From Blautia sp. (GTDB lineage Bacteria; Bacillota; Clostridia; Lachnospirales; Lachnospiraceae), in the NCBI GenBank assembly GCA_026169535.1, contig JAPFCU010000066.1, positions 1 to 42,294 of the forward strand: 42,294 bases of DNA, written 5' to 3'. Position numbers and translations under genes: made by a program. The notes under the pieces were generated by a model, which worked only from the letters and a program-made list of their open reading frames with translations, was not told where the DNA came from and did not search any database. Every line of letters starts with the position of its first letter. Positions within the stretch are counted from its first letter, which is position 1. This document shows positions 9,507 through 17,103 of this stretch, piece after piece.

Positions 9507-10133
9507 TTGGATCCGAATACCTTTCCCACCAAGGGAAATCTTATACTTGCCAAAAACTCTCTGGCACTTTCCCGTCAGGGCTTTGAGCTGATGGATAAAA
9601 AAAGAAACATCCTTATCAAAGAAATGATGGATCTCATCGATCAGGCCAAGGATATCCAGGCGCAGATTGACGAAACCTTCCGTACTGCCTACAGAGCACT
9701 CCAGAAGGCCAATATGGAAATTGGTATTGCCTTTGTGCAGCAGATTTCCTATACTGTGCCTGTAGAAAATTCCATCCGAATTAAAACACGAAGTGTTATG
9801 GGCACAGAAATTCCTCTGGTGGAATATGATGCCCAAAGCACCAATACTCCCACCTATGCCTATTACAGCACAAAGATGTCCCTGGATCAGGCCAAGGCAG
9901 AATTTGAAAAGGTTAAAGAACTTTCTATCCGCCTTTCCATGATTGAAAATGCAGCCATTCGCCTTGCCGCTAATATCAAAAAGACTCAGAAACGCGCCAA
10001 TGCGCTGAAAAACATCACAATACCCAGATATGAGACTCTTACAAAAGACATCCAGAATGCTCTGGAGGAAAAAGAAAGAGAAGAATTCACAAGACTCAAA
10101 GTCATCAAGCGAATGAAACAGAATAACTCTTAA
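9507..10133 (+). CDS. V-type ATP synthase/ATPase subunit D
   Basis: 208-aa central rotor shaft, two long antiparallel helices with a short hairpin between. The N-terminal motif (PTKGNLILAKNSLALSRQGFELMDKKRNIL) is characteristic of subunit D. Translation starts at TTG 9507. ACGGAGGTGA lies about 6 nt before it, and the conserved N terminus begins right there with no in-frame ATG until codon 32. Last gene of the operon, followed by a strong terminator. Confidence 0.95.
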   Translation: MDPNTFPTKGNLILAKNSLALSRQGFELMDKKRNILIKEMMDLIDQAKDIQAQIDETFRTAYRALQKANMEIGIAFVQQISYTVPVENSIRIKTRSVMGTEIPLVEYDAQSTNTPTYAYYSTKMSLDQAKAEFEKVKELSIRLSMIENAAIRLAANIKKTQKRANALKNITIPRYETLTKDIQNALEEKEREEFTRLKVIKRMKQNNS

Positions 10134-10143
10134 AGTTTCAACG

Positions 10144-10580
10144 ATATCCACAGTTATACACAAATCCACCGGAAAGGAGAGCACTCTTCTTTCCGGTGGA
10201 TTTTTTTACTATATTTTTTATAAAACTACCTGATGTTGCTTTATTCACCCTCAACCACAATATATTGATTTGTTTGTATAACAAAACTTTTCTCATTATT
10301 GTCAGATAATTTGTTTATCAAACCATAAAATCTTTCTTTTGTACAAAATATTTACCTTTATTTTCACATTAAAAAAGTCAATAGATTTTTTTACTTTTTT
10401 GTCGAAAAAAGCAAATTCATGATTATTAACCAAAACATCTGTTTTTTCTCTGTTTATGTAAATCAGGTATTCCACATACCTTTCCTGTGGATAATGTGGA
10501 TAACTTTGTGCATAACTTGATTTTATAAGGTTTTCCACGTTTTCTATTTGTGGAAAACTTTTACACCTCAATGTGTATAA
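10144..10580. other. DnaA-box cluster in an AT-rich non-coding gap
   Basis: The gap between atpD and the NlpC/P60 gene (10134-10624) has no credible gene. It contains six exact matches to the DnaA box TTWTNCACA. One is on the plus strand (10154-10162). Five are on the minus strand (10486-10494, 10495-10503, 10507-10515, 10549-10557, 10572-10580). The two at 10486-10503 are perfect TTATCCACA and directly abut. One-mismatch copies lie at 10144-10152, 10469-10477 and 10531-10539. Between the groups (10208-10480) the DNA is very AT-rich with long T and A runs, like an unwinding element. It could be an origin, a DnaA titration site or a DnaA-controlled regulatory site. Confidence 0.7.
10165..10207 (+). 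terminator. terminator of the V-ATPase operon
   Basis: Perfect 12-bp stem TCCACCGGAAAG/CTTTCCGGTGGA with a 12-nt loop, followed by seven T residues. Confidence 0.93.
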
Positions 10581-10624
10581 TCTACAGCTTTCGACATTCT
10601 TTGTGCAATCTGCCAAACCCTCGA

Positions 10625-11308
10625 TTATTTCAGATAAGTTCCGACACCAACCGGTGTTTCATAATCATAATCGGAGATCTTAATTCCGGACGCAGAGGTA
10701 CTGGCATGGATGATCTTTTCTTTTCCAATATAAAGTGCCACATGACTGATCCCACCTCCATAAAAAACCAGATCTCCTACTTCCATTTCACTGATTTCTT
10801 TTTTTCTGGAAGCATTAAACTGTGCAGATGCCACTCTTGGGAGCTCATATCCAAATTCCCTGAATACAGACATCACAAACCCGGAACAGTCAGCGCCTTT
10901 GGTAAGACTGGTACCACCGTAAACATATGGATTTCCTTCAAACTGCAGGGCAAAGTTTACAAGATCTTTTCTCTCTGCCACACGTTTCCTCTCCACTTTA
11001 CGATTGGATTCTTCCACCATAGCTGCAATCTTTTCCGCACGCTCTGCGGAAGCTCTTCTTTCAGCCGCAATATTTTTCTGTACCTTCAGTTCCTGATACT
11101 CCTGCCCTTTTTCCTGAGCATGAGCCGCCATGTCGTTTACCATAGCGGTGATACTTTCTGTCTCTATTCCTTCGCTGCCATCTGTAAAGGTATCCTCTTC
11201 CACTGCCGCCTCTGTTATCCCGTCACTGAAATCCGCTGCGGAAACACCAGTTAAAATCATAGAAGTTACACATATACCTAACAATACTGCTGTAATTTTT
11301 TTAAACAT
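10625..11308 (-). CDS. secreted NlpC/P60 peptidoglycan endopeptidase
   Basis: 227-aa exported cell-wall hydrolase. Residues 1-24 are a signal peptide (basic MFKK, hydrophobic core, cleavage after GVSA). A Glu-rich and then a Lys/Arg/Ala-rich segment (about 65-112) should form a coiled coil. From about 115 comes the NlpC/P60 domain with the triad Cys141 (ADCSGF), His189 (ISHVALYIG) and His201 (IIHAS). Such domains usually cut D-Glu/DAP peptide bonds. The start is the ATG preceded by AAAAGGAGAG; an in-frame extension to 11353 lacks a ribosome binding site and would disrupt the signal peptide. It is downstream of the LytTR regulator gene on the same strand. Confidence 0.93.
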   Translation of the reverse strand: MFKKITAVLLGICVTSMILTGVSAADFSDGITEAAVEEDTFTDGSEGIETESITAMVNDMAAHAQEKGQEYQELKVQKNIAAERRASAERAEKIAAMVEESNRKVERKRVAERKDLVNFALQFEGNPYVYGGTSLTKGADCSGFVMSVFREFGYELPRVASAQFNASRKKEISEMEVGDLVFYGGGISHVALYIGKEKIIHASTSASGIKISDYDYETPVGVGTYLK

Positions 11309-11470
11309 TGAACTCTCCTTTTTATTCCTGTTCACACTCGGTTCCGCCGTCAATTGCTGCTTTGTTTCCTAAAAAAAACAGATAACTCACGGCCACATTC
11401 AACTGCGTATGTTACCATGAATTTACCTGTTTTGTCAAATTTTATTACATTTTTGTTACATTAAAACAAA

Positions 11471-12187
11471 CTAAAGTCTTCTCAAAAACTCGTGATACTT
11501 TTGCTTCACTTCCCTTTGTCTGGCCTCGCTTATAGGAAGAACCGCGTTGTTTTCCATCTCAACTCTGTCCGGATAATATCTGCATACTCCATGAGGATTT
11601 ATCAGATATGACTGATGGATCCGAATAAAAGGACAGCAGCCTTGTTCCAAATCCTTTTCTATTGTCCCAAGTCGTCCATAGAAAGTATCGTTTTCCTCCT
11701 TTCCATGAAGGATGATCTGCCTTCTGTGGCTTTCAAAATACAGAATATCCCTGAAAGGAATACGAAATGTCGCGTGTCTGCTTGAATAAGTAAAATAGTG
11801 CAAATGCCTCTGTATCCTCTCCAGTGCCCGGGTAAAGTATTCTTCGAACTTTTCTTCATCCAAAGGCTTTTTAAGATATCGAAAAGGCTCTGTTTCAAAC
11901 ATTTCCGTAAAATAAGTCTCATGAGAGGTTGTGTAAATTACAAGTACTTCCGAAAGCTTCTTCTTTACCTCCCGAACTGTATATATCCCATCTCTTTTTC
12001 CCATTTCAACATCCATGTATACAAGATCATAGAAACTATCATTAAAAACTGCCTGCAGAAAACTTTCCCCCTCTGAAAATACTTCTGTATCTATTCGGAC
12101 ACCTTCCTTCTTTCCATAATCCAAAATTTTTTCTTCCAATGCTGCTGCAAACTGCACATCATCATCACATACCGCAATATTTATCAT
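11471..12187 (-). CDS. LytTR-family response regulator (AgrA-like, orphan)
   Basis: 238-aa cytoplasmic regulator. The receiver domain (1 to about 120) has the acidic pocket CDDD at 7-10, phospho-acceptor Asp59 (YMDVEM) and the KKP motif near 105. The C-terminal LytTR DNA-binding domain (about 135-235) has ILYFESHRRQIILH and FIRIHQSYLINP. Start chosen at MINIAVCDDD, because GAGAGGAG lies 5-6 nt upstream; the longer frame to 12208 lacks one. No kinase gene adjoins it. It closely resembles the second LytTR regulator at 13371-14081, so the AgrC-like kinase at 14779 could serve both. Confidence 0.93.
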   Translation of the reverse strand: MINIAVCDDDVQFAAALEEKILDYGKKEGVRIDTEVFSEGESFLQAVFNDSFYDLVYMDVEMGKRDGIYTVREVKKKLSEVLVIYTTSHETYFTEMFETEPFRYLKKPLDEEKFEEYFTRALERIQRHLHYFTYSSRHATFRIPFRDILYFESHRRQIILHGKEENDTFYGRLGTIEKDLEQGCCPFIRIHQSYLINPHGVCRYYPDRVEMENNAVLPISEARQREVKQKYHEFLRRL

Positions 12188-12350
12188 AATACTCCTCTCC
12201 CCTTTCATTTGATTATGTTTCTTACTGAAACATTTTTATTTCTATCCGTTTTTTATCCACTTTATTTTTTTCTCATATGATTATATTTCTCTGATTTTTA
12301 GTTTCTAATTCCGACTGTTTTTTCTTCTTTCTAACAAAAGGAGAAAAATC

Positions 12351-12884
12351 ATGGATACGACTAACTTTATTTCCACTCTCAACCAGGCAAAACAGGGCAG
12401 CACACAGGCTCAGGAAATGCTAATTCGCAAATTTCTGCCTTTGATACGTAAATATGCATATAAATGTCATGCAATGGAATTTGAAGATGCACAGCAGGAA
12501 CTGATCTTTGCTCTTTTAACAGCTGTACGCTCCATAACGTATATTCAAAACGAAGGAGAATGTATCCGTTATCTTCAAAAGGGAATACTGAATCATTTTA
12601 AATATCTTTGCCGTACTTCTATTCGCCATAAGGAATACGAACAAATATCAGCAACAGATAACTTCACCATACTTCCAGCTTATGGGGATTTCAGCCTTAT
12701 AGATCTAAATCTTTCACTTGCCCAGTATATGAAATCCCTTTCACCAACCAAACAGAGTATTTTGCAGTACGCACTTATTGATGAATACTCCAGTTCTGAA
12801 ATTGCAGCTAAACTACAGCTCTCCGTTCAATATGTAAACCGTGTAAAAAAGGAATTTCTGGCAGAAAGGAGAAAATTCACATGA
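12351..12884 (+). CDS. small sigma-70-family factor, TcdR/UviA-like
   Basis: 177-aa protein with a region-2-like helix bundle in the N half (MLIRKFLPLIRKYAYKCHAM followed by EDAQQELIFALL). The C half has a region-4 helix-turn-helix (LSPTKQSILQYALIDEYSSS followed by EIAAKLQLSVQYVNRVKKEF). Size and two-domain form fit the small clostridial group that includes TcdR, BotR and UviA, which drive toxin or bacteriocin genes, or phage late sigma factors. AAAGGAG precedes the ATG. The stop overlaps the holin start by 4 nt (ATGA), so the pair is translationally coupled, as TcdR/TcdE and UviA/UviB are functionally paired. Assignment to that subgroup is inferred from context. Confidence 0.75.
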   Translation: MDTTNFISTLNQAKQGSTQAQEMLIRKFLPLIRKYAYKCHAMEFEDAQQELIFALLTAVRSITYIQNEGECIRYLQKGILNHFKYLCRTSIRHKEYEQISATDNFTILPAYGDFSLIDLNLSLAQYMKSLSPTKQSILQYALIDEYSSSEIAAKLQLSVQYVNRVKKEFLAERRKFT

Positions 12885-13354
12885 AATCCGAACATACGAT
12901 ACAACTCCTGTTATCCTGGATAATCACCTGGATCAGCACCAAATTTCAGGCATTTGGCATACTGCTCCTGTGCCTTTTATTCCTTATGTTCATTGATTAT
13001 ATCACAGGAATGCTTGCCAGCCGTAAAGAAGGGATTGAGCACCCTGACGATACTTCTTACGGATGGAGTTCCCAAAAGGGCTATTTAGGAATTATGAAAA
13101 AAACCGGATGCTGGCTGATCATCTGCAGCGTTTTTTTTGTAGATGAACTACTGCTTCATTCTGCAAAAAGTCTTGGAATCACCTATCCCGGAAACCTCTA
13201 TCTTGGAGTTTTTGTTACCGTATGGTACTCTCTTAATGAAGTATTATCTATTATTGAAAATGCCGGCCGAATGGGGGTTCCCATTCCTCAGAAACTCAAA
13301 ACATACATTTCCATTCTAAAAAAAGAAATTAATAATAAAGACAGCCTTCCATAA
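12881..13354 (+). CDS. phage-type holin (TcdE/UviB-like, holin family 4)
   Basis: 157-aa membrane protein with two or three hydrophobic segments (about 8-24, 26-46, 74-92, weaker near 105-125). It has the family motif DYITGMLASRKEG followed by WSSQKGYLGIMKKTGCWL. A polar C-terminal tail ends it. The match is to the toxin-secretion/phage-lysis holin family (Phage_holin_4_1). It forms inner-membrane lesions that let lysins or leaderless toxins out. It is the second gene of the sigma-holin pair and is followed by a terminator shared with the converging regulator gene. Neighbouring phage structural genes are absent. Confidence 0.88.
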   Translation: MKSEHTIQLLLSWIITWISTKFQAFGILLLCLLFLMFIDYITGMLASRKEGIEHPDDTSYGWSSQKGYLGIMKKTGCWLIICSVFFVDELLLHSAKSLGITYPGNLYLGVFVTVWYSLNEVLSIIENAGRMGVPIPQKLKTYISILKKEINNKDSLP

Positions 13355-13372
13355 TGAAGAGCTGTCTCTTTT
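13339..13372 (+). terminator. terminator between holin and converging regulator
   Basis: Stem AGACAGC/GCTGTCT with a 15-nt loop, then CTTTT. The left arm begins inside the last codons of the holin gene, so the hairpin is compact. A stem of 7 bp makes it moderate. Confidence 0.65.
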
Positions 13373-14081
13373 AATCCAGTCTCAACAGCTCATGTATCTT
13401 TGCTTTTACACAAGCCCTGTGTGCAGCACTGACCGTTAATTCTACTCCATTTTCCATAATGATCTTTGAAGATTGGTATTGGGATATATGATGATAGTTT
13501 ACTAGATATGACTGATGAATCCTGATAAAAGGAATAACGGAATTTTCCAGTTCCACTTCAATATCGGACAGTTTCCCATAGAAATAATCTGTACCTTGCT
13601 TTGTATGAATATAAATTTTACGATATATGCTTTCAAAATAAAGGATATCTTTTAGCCGTATTTTATTTTCCCGATAATGATTTCTATAAGAAAAATAAAG
13701 AATCCTTGTCTCCAGAATATCCAACGCTTTCTTCAGGCATTGCCGAAACTGATCCGGATACAGCGGTTTCTTCAAAAATCCAACTGGACTCACCTCAAAC
13801 AATTGAAGCGCGTATTCTTCATAACCAGAAATATAAATCAGCTGTACATCTTCATCAATTTCTCTGATTGTTTTTGCTGCACGGATACCATCTATTTGTT
13901 TCATCTCCATATCCATAAAAATAATATCAAAACAGTTTCCCTGCCGTATGGATTCCAACAGCGTAGATCCATCAAAATAAACACAAGTCTCAAAAGAATA
14001 TGCCCTGCCAAAATCCAAAATCAGTTCTTCTACCCGCGTTGTAAATACAACGTCATCATCACAAATAGCAACTCTTATCAT
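13371..14081 (-). CDS. LytTR-family response regulator (AgrA-like)
   Basis: 236-aa regulator. The receiver has CDDD at 7-10, Asp57 (FMDMEM) and KKP near 103. The LytTR domain (about 132-234) carries ILYFESIYRKIYIH and FIRIHQSYLVNY. Its ATG overlaps the stop of the upstream XRE gene by 4 nt, so it is the last gene of a minus-strand cassette: kinase, XRE, XRE, LytTR. It is the natural partner of the AgrC-like kinase. It is a paralog of the regulator at 11471-12187. Confidence 0.94.
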   Translation of the reverse strand: MIRVAICDDDVVFTTRVEELILDFGRAYSFETCVYFDGSTLLESIRQGNCFDIIFMDMEMKQIDGIRAAKTIREIDEDVQLIYISGYEEYALQLFEVSPVGFLKKPLYPDQFRQCLKKALDILETRILYFSYRNHYRENKIRLKDILYFESIYRKIYIHTKQGTDYFYGKLSDIEVELENSVIPFIRIHQSYLVNYHHISQYQSSKIIMENGVELTVSAAHRACVKAKIHELLRLD

Positions 14082-14437
14082 TTCTTATCCTCCAGATATT
14101 TATTCAGCATTACCTGAAATGACAGAAGAAATTCTCTTTCCTCTTCGTTTAAAGGACGTTGTATCTCAATTGTTAAAGGTTCTTTTCTCTCATGCATTGA
14201 TGAAATACAGCCTTCCAGCAATTCATTTGGTGTAGTATCCAAAATCTCACACAGTCTGATCAGAATATAAAGAGTACAGGTTTTATGTCCATTTTCAAGA
14301 TTACTATAATGACCACTGGATATTCCTAATTTTTCTGCAACATAATCTTGTTTAAAACCTTTGAGATCTCTGATTGCTTTTATTTTCTGTCCGATAAGAT
14401 AATTATATTTTTTTAGTTCTGTTTTGTTATACTCCAT
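14078..14437 (-). CDS. XRE-family HTH regulator (119 aa)
   Basis: The N-terminal helix-turn-helix (about 12-70) reads IGQKIKAIRDLKGFKQDYVA and then GISSGHYSNLENGHKTCTL, a Cro/CI-type DNA-binding domain. The C-terminal 45 residues are acidic and helical without a recognised ligand domain. The ribosome binding site GGAG lies in the loop of an inverted repeat whose other arm contains the ATG (14429-14472), so expression is likely controlled through that structure or through a protein bound to it. It is coupled by a 4-nt overlap to the LytTR regulator. Confidence 0.9.
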   Translation of the reverse strand: MEYNKTELKKYNYLIGQKIKAIRDLKGFKQDYVAEKLGISSGHYSNLENGHKTCTLYILIRLCEILDTTPNELLEGCISSMHERKEPLTIEIQRPLNEEEREFLLSFQVMLNKYLEDKK

Positions 14438-14472
14438 ACGATGTCTCCTTTTTACACCATTGTACGGAGTAT
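14429..14472 (-). promoter_or_regulatory. inverted repeat enclosing ribosome binding site and start codon of the XRE gene
   Basis: Arms 14429-14443 and 14458-14472 match at 13 of 15 positions (ATACTCC-TAC-ATG type). In the minus-strand transcript the stem has one G-U wobble and one A-C mismatch. The AAAAAGGAG site lies in the 14-nt loop, and the initiator AUG (14437-14435) is paired in the 3' arm. It can act as a translational lock or as an operator for a dimeric repressor. Confidence 0.6.
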
Positions 14473-14488
14473 AGTCTGCAAACTTAAG

Positions 14489-14519
14489 TTTCTATAAGAA
14501 TTATTTGTTTTCTATAAGA
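14489..14519. repeat. two 11-bp direct repeats 20 bp apart
   Basis: TTTCTATAAGA occurs at 14489-14499 and again at 14509-14519, in the 99-nt gap between the two XRE genes. The 20-bp period is about two helical turns. This suits tandem protein binding (LytTR regulators bind 9-bp direct repeats about 21 bp apart), but the sequence is not a classic AgrA site. Confidence 0.5.
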
Positions 14520-14536
14520 CAATTCCATAGGTTATT

Positions 14537-14782
14537 TCAAGCAAAATCCTCAGTATCGACAGGAACAAAATCCCTTAATATCCTGTCTGATGATATTCCA
14601 AATTCCCTGCATATTCCAATCAACACTTCTATGGGACAGCTCCTGTTTCCCTTTTCTATATTATTGTAATAAGAATAAGAAATCCCCAATATCTCGGCCA
14701 TTTCAGGCTGAGATATATTACGCTGCATCCGTTCCTGACGTATACGATAACCTATTAATACCGCATATTCTTTTCCCATCAT
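14537..14782 (-). CDS. small XRE-family HTH regulator (81 aa)
   Basis: Almost the whole 81-aa protein is a Cro/CI-type HTH domain (IGYRIRQERMQRNISQPEMA, then ILGISYSYYNNIEKGNRSCP). A short acidic tail ends it. The ATG overlaps the stop of the kinase gene by 4 nt (ATGA), so it is co-translated with the kinase. It is a distant relative of the next XRE gene. Two XRE regulators inserted between an Agr-type kinase and its LytTR regulator is an unusual arrangement. Confidence 0.9.
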   Translation of the reverse strand: MMGKEYAVLIGYRIRQERMQRNISQPEMAEILGISYSYYNNIEKGNRSCPIEVLIGICREFGISSDRILRDFVPVDTEDFA

Positions 14783-16104
14783 TTTTTCTCCCGATCAGGT
14801 TTATTTTCTGCCCTGGGAAGCATCACGGATACCTGAAAAATTCCCTTTTCCACATTTATATAAAGACTTCCCTGACATTCCTCTACCGCACGTTTTACTG
14901 ATAATAATCCCATTCCGTGATCCTCGTCGTTTTTAGTTGTAAGAAAATAGGAGCCCTTTTTCCTTAAACTTTTTTCTATGCATGGGTTTTTTATCAAAAT
15001 GAAAAGATTATCTTTTTTCAGCATCATTTCCAAATAAATCTGTCTTTTACTTTCCTTTATTTTTTGTGTTCCTTCAATGGCATTATCCAATAAATTCCCA
15101 ATTATAATACACAAATTATCTTCTGGAAATCTCAGATCGAAAGGAATCATTACTTCAGCCCGAAAATCAATGTTAAGCGATTTCATATAGGGGATTTTAT
15201 AATTGATCAGTCCATCAACCAATATGTTTCCACTATTTACAACACCCCGTTGAGATAATCCTCTGGAATTTAATAATTCATCTATATATTTACAAACTTC
15301 CTCGTCCTTCTTCTGGCGGATCAGTTCTTCCATATAGATCAGATGATTTTTCATGTCATGTTTCAGAAGACGAAATTCTTTCACAGCCTCTTCTCTTTCA
15401 GAAATCTGGATGCGATAAGCTTCCACCTGCGTCTGATAAACCATATTACGTGTCTCCAGTTCAGCCTTTTCACCCAAACCTTCATAGATTTTAATAATGA
15501 TGATTGACATTCCCATCATAATAGTCGCAATTAAAACTGCATAATAATCATCTGTCGCGTTTTCCGGATGTATGTATATACGATATACACCCCAATCAAC
15601 CATAACTGTAGCGAATGCTAAAAGCAAAAGAACAATGCCACTCCGGCTTTTTATACCTTGATATTTTTTGTCAGAAATAATTTTATTAATAAATAATGTC
15701 AAAAAAACAAATAAACATTCTGATACTATTTGAGCCATACTATAATAACTTGGTTTCAATATTGTCTCTTCTGTATAAGATATTGTCATTATAAATAAAA
15801 TCACATATTCACAAAGGCATCCCATTACTTCCCATAACATACCATGAAAAAATATTTTACCTATTTTTCCCTGATACATCCAACTCCCACATATCCCCGC
15901 CAATAAACTCATTATTATTATATTTCTTATAAGTCCTAGGTTAGGCAAAAAAGAAAGCAGGATATATAGAAATATAAAAATACATTTATTAATCCTTTGA
16001 TTTTTATATTTTTTCCTTTCAAAAAAACTACCCATATAAAACTTATATGCACAAAACATAAAAACATAATAGCAAATGTTATTTACTTCAATTAACCTTC
16101 TCAT
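14779..16104 (-). CDS. AgrC-like GHKL histidine kinase
   Basis: 441-aa membrane sensor. The N half (1 to about 208) holds about six hydrophobic segments, as in AgrC-type peptide receptors, then a linker coiled coil to about 240. The dimerisation motif FRLLKHDMKNHLIYME gives the probable phospho-acceptor His249. The ATP-binding domain has the N box (IGNLLDNAIEG) and the G box (EDHGMGLLSVKRAVEE). It heads the minus-strand cassette with the XRE and LytTR genes and is divergent from agrB. The N terminus (MRRLIEVNN) follows GGGGGAGAG. Ligand recognition is inferred from topology and neighbours only. Confidence 0.9.
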   Translation of the reverse strand: MRRLIEVNNICYYVFMFCAYKFYMGSFFERKKYKNQRINKCIFIFLYILLSFLPNLGLIRNIIIMSLLAGICGSWMYQGKIGKIFFHGMLWEVMGCLCEYVILFIMTISYTEETILKPSYYSMAQIVSECLFVFLTLFINKIISDKKYQGIKSRSGIVLLLLAFATVMVDWGVYRIYIHPENATDDYYAVLIATIMMGMSIIIIKIYEGLGEKAELETRNMVYQTQVEAYRIQISEREEAVKEFRLLKHDMKNHLIYMEELIRQKKDEEVCKYIDELLNSRGLSQRGVVNSGNILVDGLINYKIPYMKSLNIDFRAEVMIPFDLRFPEDNLCIIIGNLLDNAIEGTQKIKESKRQIYLEMMLKKDNLFILIKNPCIEKSLRKKGSYFLTTKNDEDHGMGLLSVKRAVEECQGSLYINVEKGIFQVSVMLPRAENKPDREKK

Positions 16105-16392
16105 TTTTTATACTCTCCCCCATGCCATTTGCATATAATAAGTAAAAATTACATCTTTATCTTATTTTTTCAGAAATTGTTACATTCTCTCTTTTTTACA
16201 AATATACTATACTCGTTATTGATATGTAGGCAAATTTATTTCAATAAATACTAATCATATCACTAACATATAACTCTTTAATTCTTCATTTATACAGAAA
16301 GGAAAACTCTTATTAATACTCTATACTTTTTAATACGACATATTCCGTTTGGATGTCATGGTGTTTTTCACGACAACGCTCCTGGAGTCCTA
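16105..16392. other. divergent AT-rich intergenic region between kinase and agrB
   Basis: This stretch must hold both promoters. On the minus strand, TTGCCT and TATAGT are spaced 16 nt around 16210-16235, a possible promoter for the kinase cassette. Scanning both strands I found no AgrD-like precursor with a normal start. The agrB frame stays open upstream to 16282 but has no ATG, GTG or TTG before 16393. Confidence 0.4.
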
Positions 16393-17013
16393 TTGCGCAA
16401 TGGCTTCTCCAAAAGCGTAAACACTATGATTGATTCCTTACTCCGTAAATTTGAAATCCCAGAAAATGATCTTCCCTATTACCAATACGGGGTTGTCTCT
16501 CTTCTGGAGCTCATCAGTGTTCAGTTTTTGTGTATCCTATGGGTAGCATTCCGCCATCAGATCATTGATTATTTAATCTTTTACCTGCTTTTCCTGATAC
16601 TTAGAAAATACGGAGGAGGATTTCATTTCAAGGAATTTCTTCCTTGTTTCATTACCTCTGTAATTTCTATTATTGGAATATTGGAACTGATGCAGCACAT
16701 ATATCTTGGGATATTTCCGTCTGCACTTATCAGTTCATTTTCTCTGGTACTAATCATTCTGATATCTCCTGTTCCAAGCGTGGTGGAGACTCTTTCCAAA
16801 AAGGAATTCCAGTTACGTAAACGCAGACTGGCGATTATTGCAGGAATACTGGAACTACTGATAATATTATTAAGTTTTACAAAACAGCTTCATCTGCTCC
16901 ATGTTTGCGTGGTGACTTTTCTGTTTATGACAGGAATCCTGATTGCTGGTAAGCTCCGCTTAATCTATTACCATAAAATTAAATATAAGAAAAAACAGCG
17001 AATAAAAAACTAA
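16393..17013 (+). CDS. agrB: AgrB-family peptide-processing membrane protease
   Basis: Up to 206 aa with about five or six hydrophobic segments. The AgrB catalytic pair is intact in RKYGGGFHFKEFLPC: His78 and Cys85, seven residues apart as in staphylococcal AgrB. The product should cut an AgrD-type precursor and form a thiolactone or lactone signal. I place the start at TTG 16393, which has GGAG about 6 nt upstream; ATG 16426 (MIDSLLRKFE) aligns better with other AgrB proteins but has no ribosome binding site. It is divergent from the AgrC-like kinase. No agrD was found on either side. Confidence 0.88.
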   Translation: MRNGFSKSVNTMIDSLLRKFEIPENDLPYYQYGVVSLLELISVQFLCILWVAFRHQIIDYLIFYLLFLILRKYGGGFHFKEFLPCFITSVISIIGILELMQHIYLGIFPSALISSFSLVLIILISPVPSVVETLSKKEFQLRKRRLAIIAGILELLIILLSFTKQLHLLHVCVVTFLFMTGILIAGKLRLIYYHKIKYKKKQRIKN

Positions 17014-17103
17014 TTTAGAGAAATTTTTGTTTCAATCTGTCTCCATTAGTTCTTCTTATAAAGTGAATTTGCAAATTCCAAAATCACAAAAAGGAGAAAA
17101 ACA

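Noticed and set aside
10302..10616. Minus-strand 104-codon frame in the gap after atpD
   Set aside because: No ribosome binding site, composition driven by AT-rich runs, no protein-like pattern, and it overlaps the DnaA-box cluster.
16353..16433. 26-codon plus-strand frame before agrB with one Cys (starts MSWCFSRQ) as a possible AgrD
   Set aside because: No ribosome binding site, basic rather than acidic tail, no amphipathic leader, and it overlaps the agrB start.
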